A stretch of DNA of 6,046 bases from Bacteroidales bacterium. Its GTDB lineage: Bacteria > Bacteroidota > Bacteroidia > Bacteroidales > B18-G4. The stretch covers positions 1-6,046 of the forward strand of contig JAGLYE010000105.1 of assembly GCA_023132505.1 (NCBI GenBank). The letters run 5' to 3'. Positions 6,041 through 6,046 of this stretch are shown piece after piece. The notes beneath the pieces were generated by a model, which ran no database searches, was not told where the DNA came from, and saw only the letters and a list, made by a program, of their open reading frames with translations. Made by a program: the position numbers and the translations under genes. How positions within the stretch are numbered: position 1 is the first letter of the stretch; each line of letters starts with the position of its first letter.

Positions 6041-6046
6041 GGGACT

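Noticed and set aside
5985..6046. Moco riboswitch upstream of moeA
   Set aside because: Only 62 nt are visible, the predicted leader is about 15 nt, and no multi-stem aptamer can be drawn in it.

Overview
The window looks like a piece of a Bacteroidota chromosome, probably an anaerobic Bacteroidales-type lineage. The reasons are near-perfect Bacteroidetes promoter boxes (TTTG / TAnnTTTG), A-rich leaders without clear Shine-Dalgarno sequences, a DUF5362-type membrane protein, and an exported TPR protein whose C-terminal tail resembles a common Bacteroidota type. No taxonomic search was possible, so this is an inference.

The region is a molybdenum (or tungsten) cofactor locus, read almost entirely on the minus strand. 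From right to left it holds moeA (5984 to 4812), moaA (4828 to 4028, overlapping moeA by 17 nt), a 101-nt spacer filled largely by a heptanucleotide repeat array, moaC (3926 to 3474), and a large Sec-exported TPR protein 14 nt further on (3459 to 1471). A small plus-strand gene for a DUF5362-like membrane protein (1067-1453) interrupts the run. Beyond it, on the minus strand again, is a MOSC-MogA/MoaB fusion (1023 or 969 down to 25).

Together the enzymes cover GTP to 3',8-cH2GTP (MoaA), then cPMP (MoaC), and later molybdopterin adenylylation (Mog domain) and metal insertion (MoeA). The MOSC domain probably handles a sulfur- or cofactor-transfer step. The middle step, dithiolene formation by MoaD/MoaE, is not encoded here, nor are MobA/MobB or molybdate transport genes.

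The non-coding DNA is short (no gap over 101 nt) but structured. Three period-7 repeat tracts with different unit sequences occupy intergenic DNA at 1-24, 3970-4025 and 6027-6040. Two of them begin within 0-2 nt of a TGA stop codon. Two promoter candidates between the fusion gene and the DUF5362 gene face each other, so the transcripts would overlap at their 5' ends. A perfect 7-bp inverted repeat overlaps the moeA promoter box. No RNA genes, CRISPR arrays, insertion sequences or phage genes were seen. The window is mostly a known biosynthetic locus; the least explained items are the heptamer arrays and the exported TPR protein attached to the operon.
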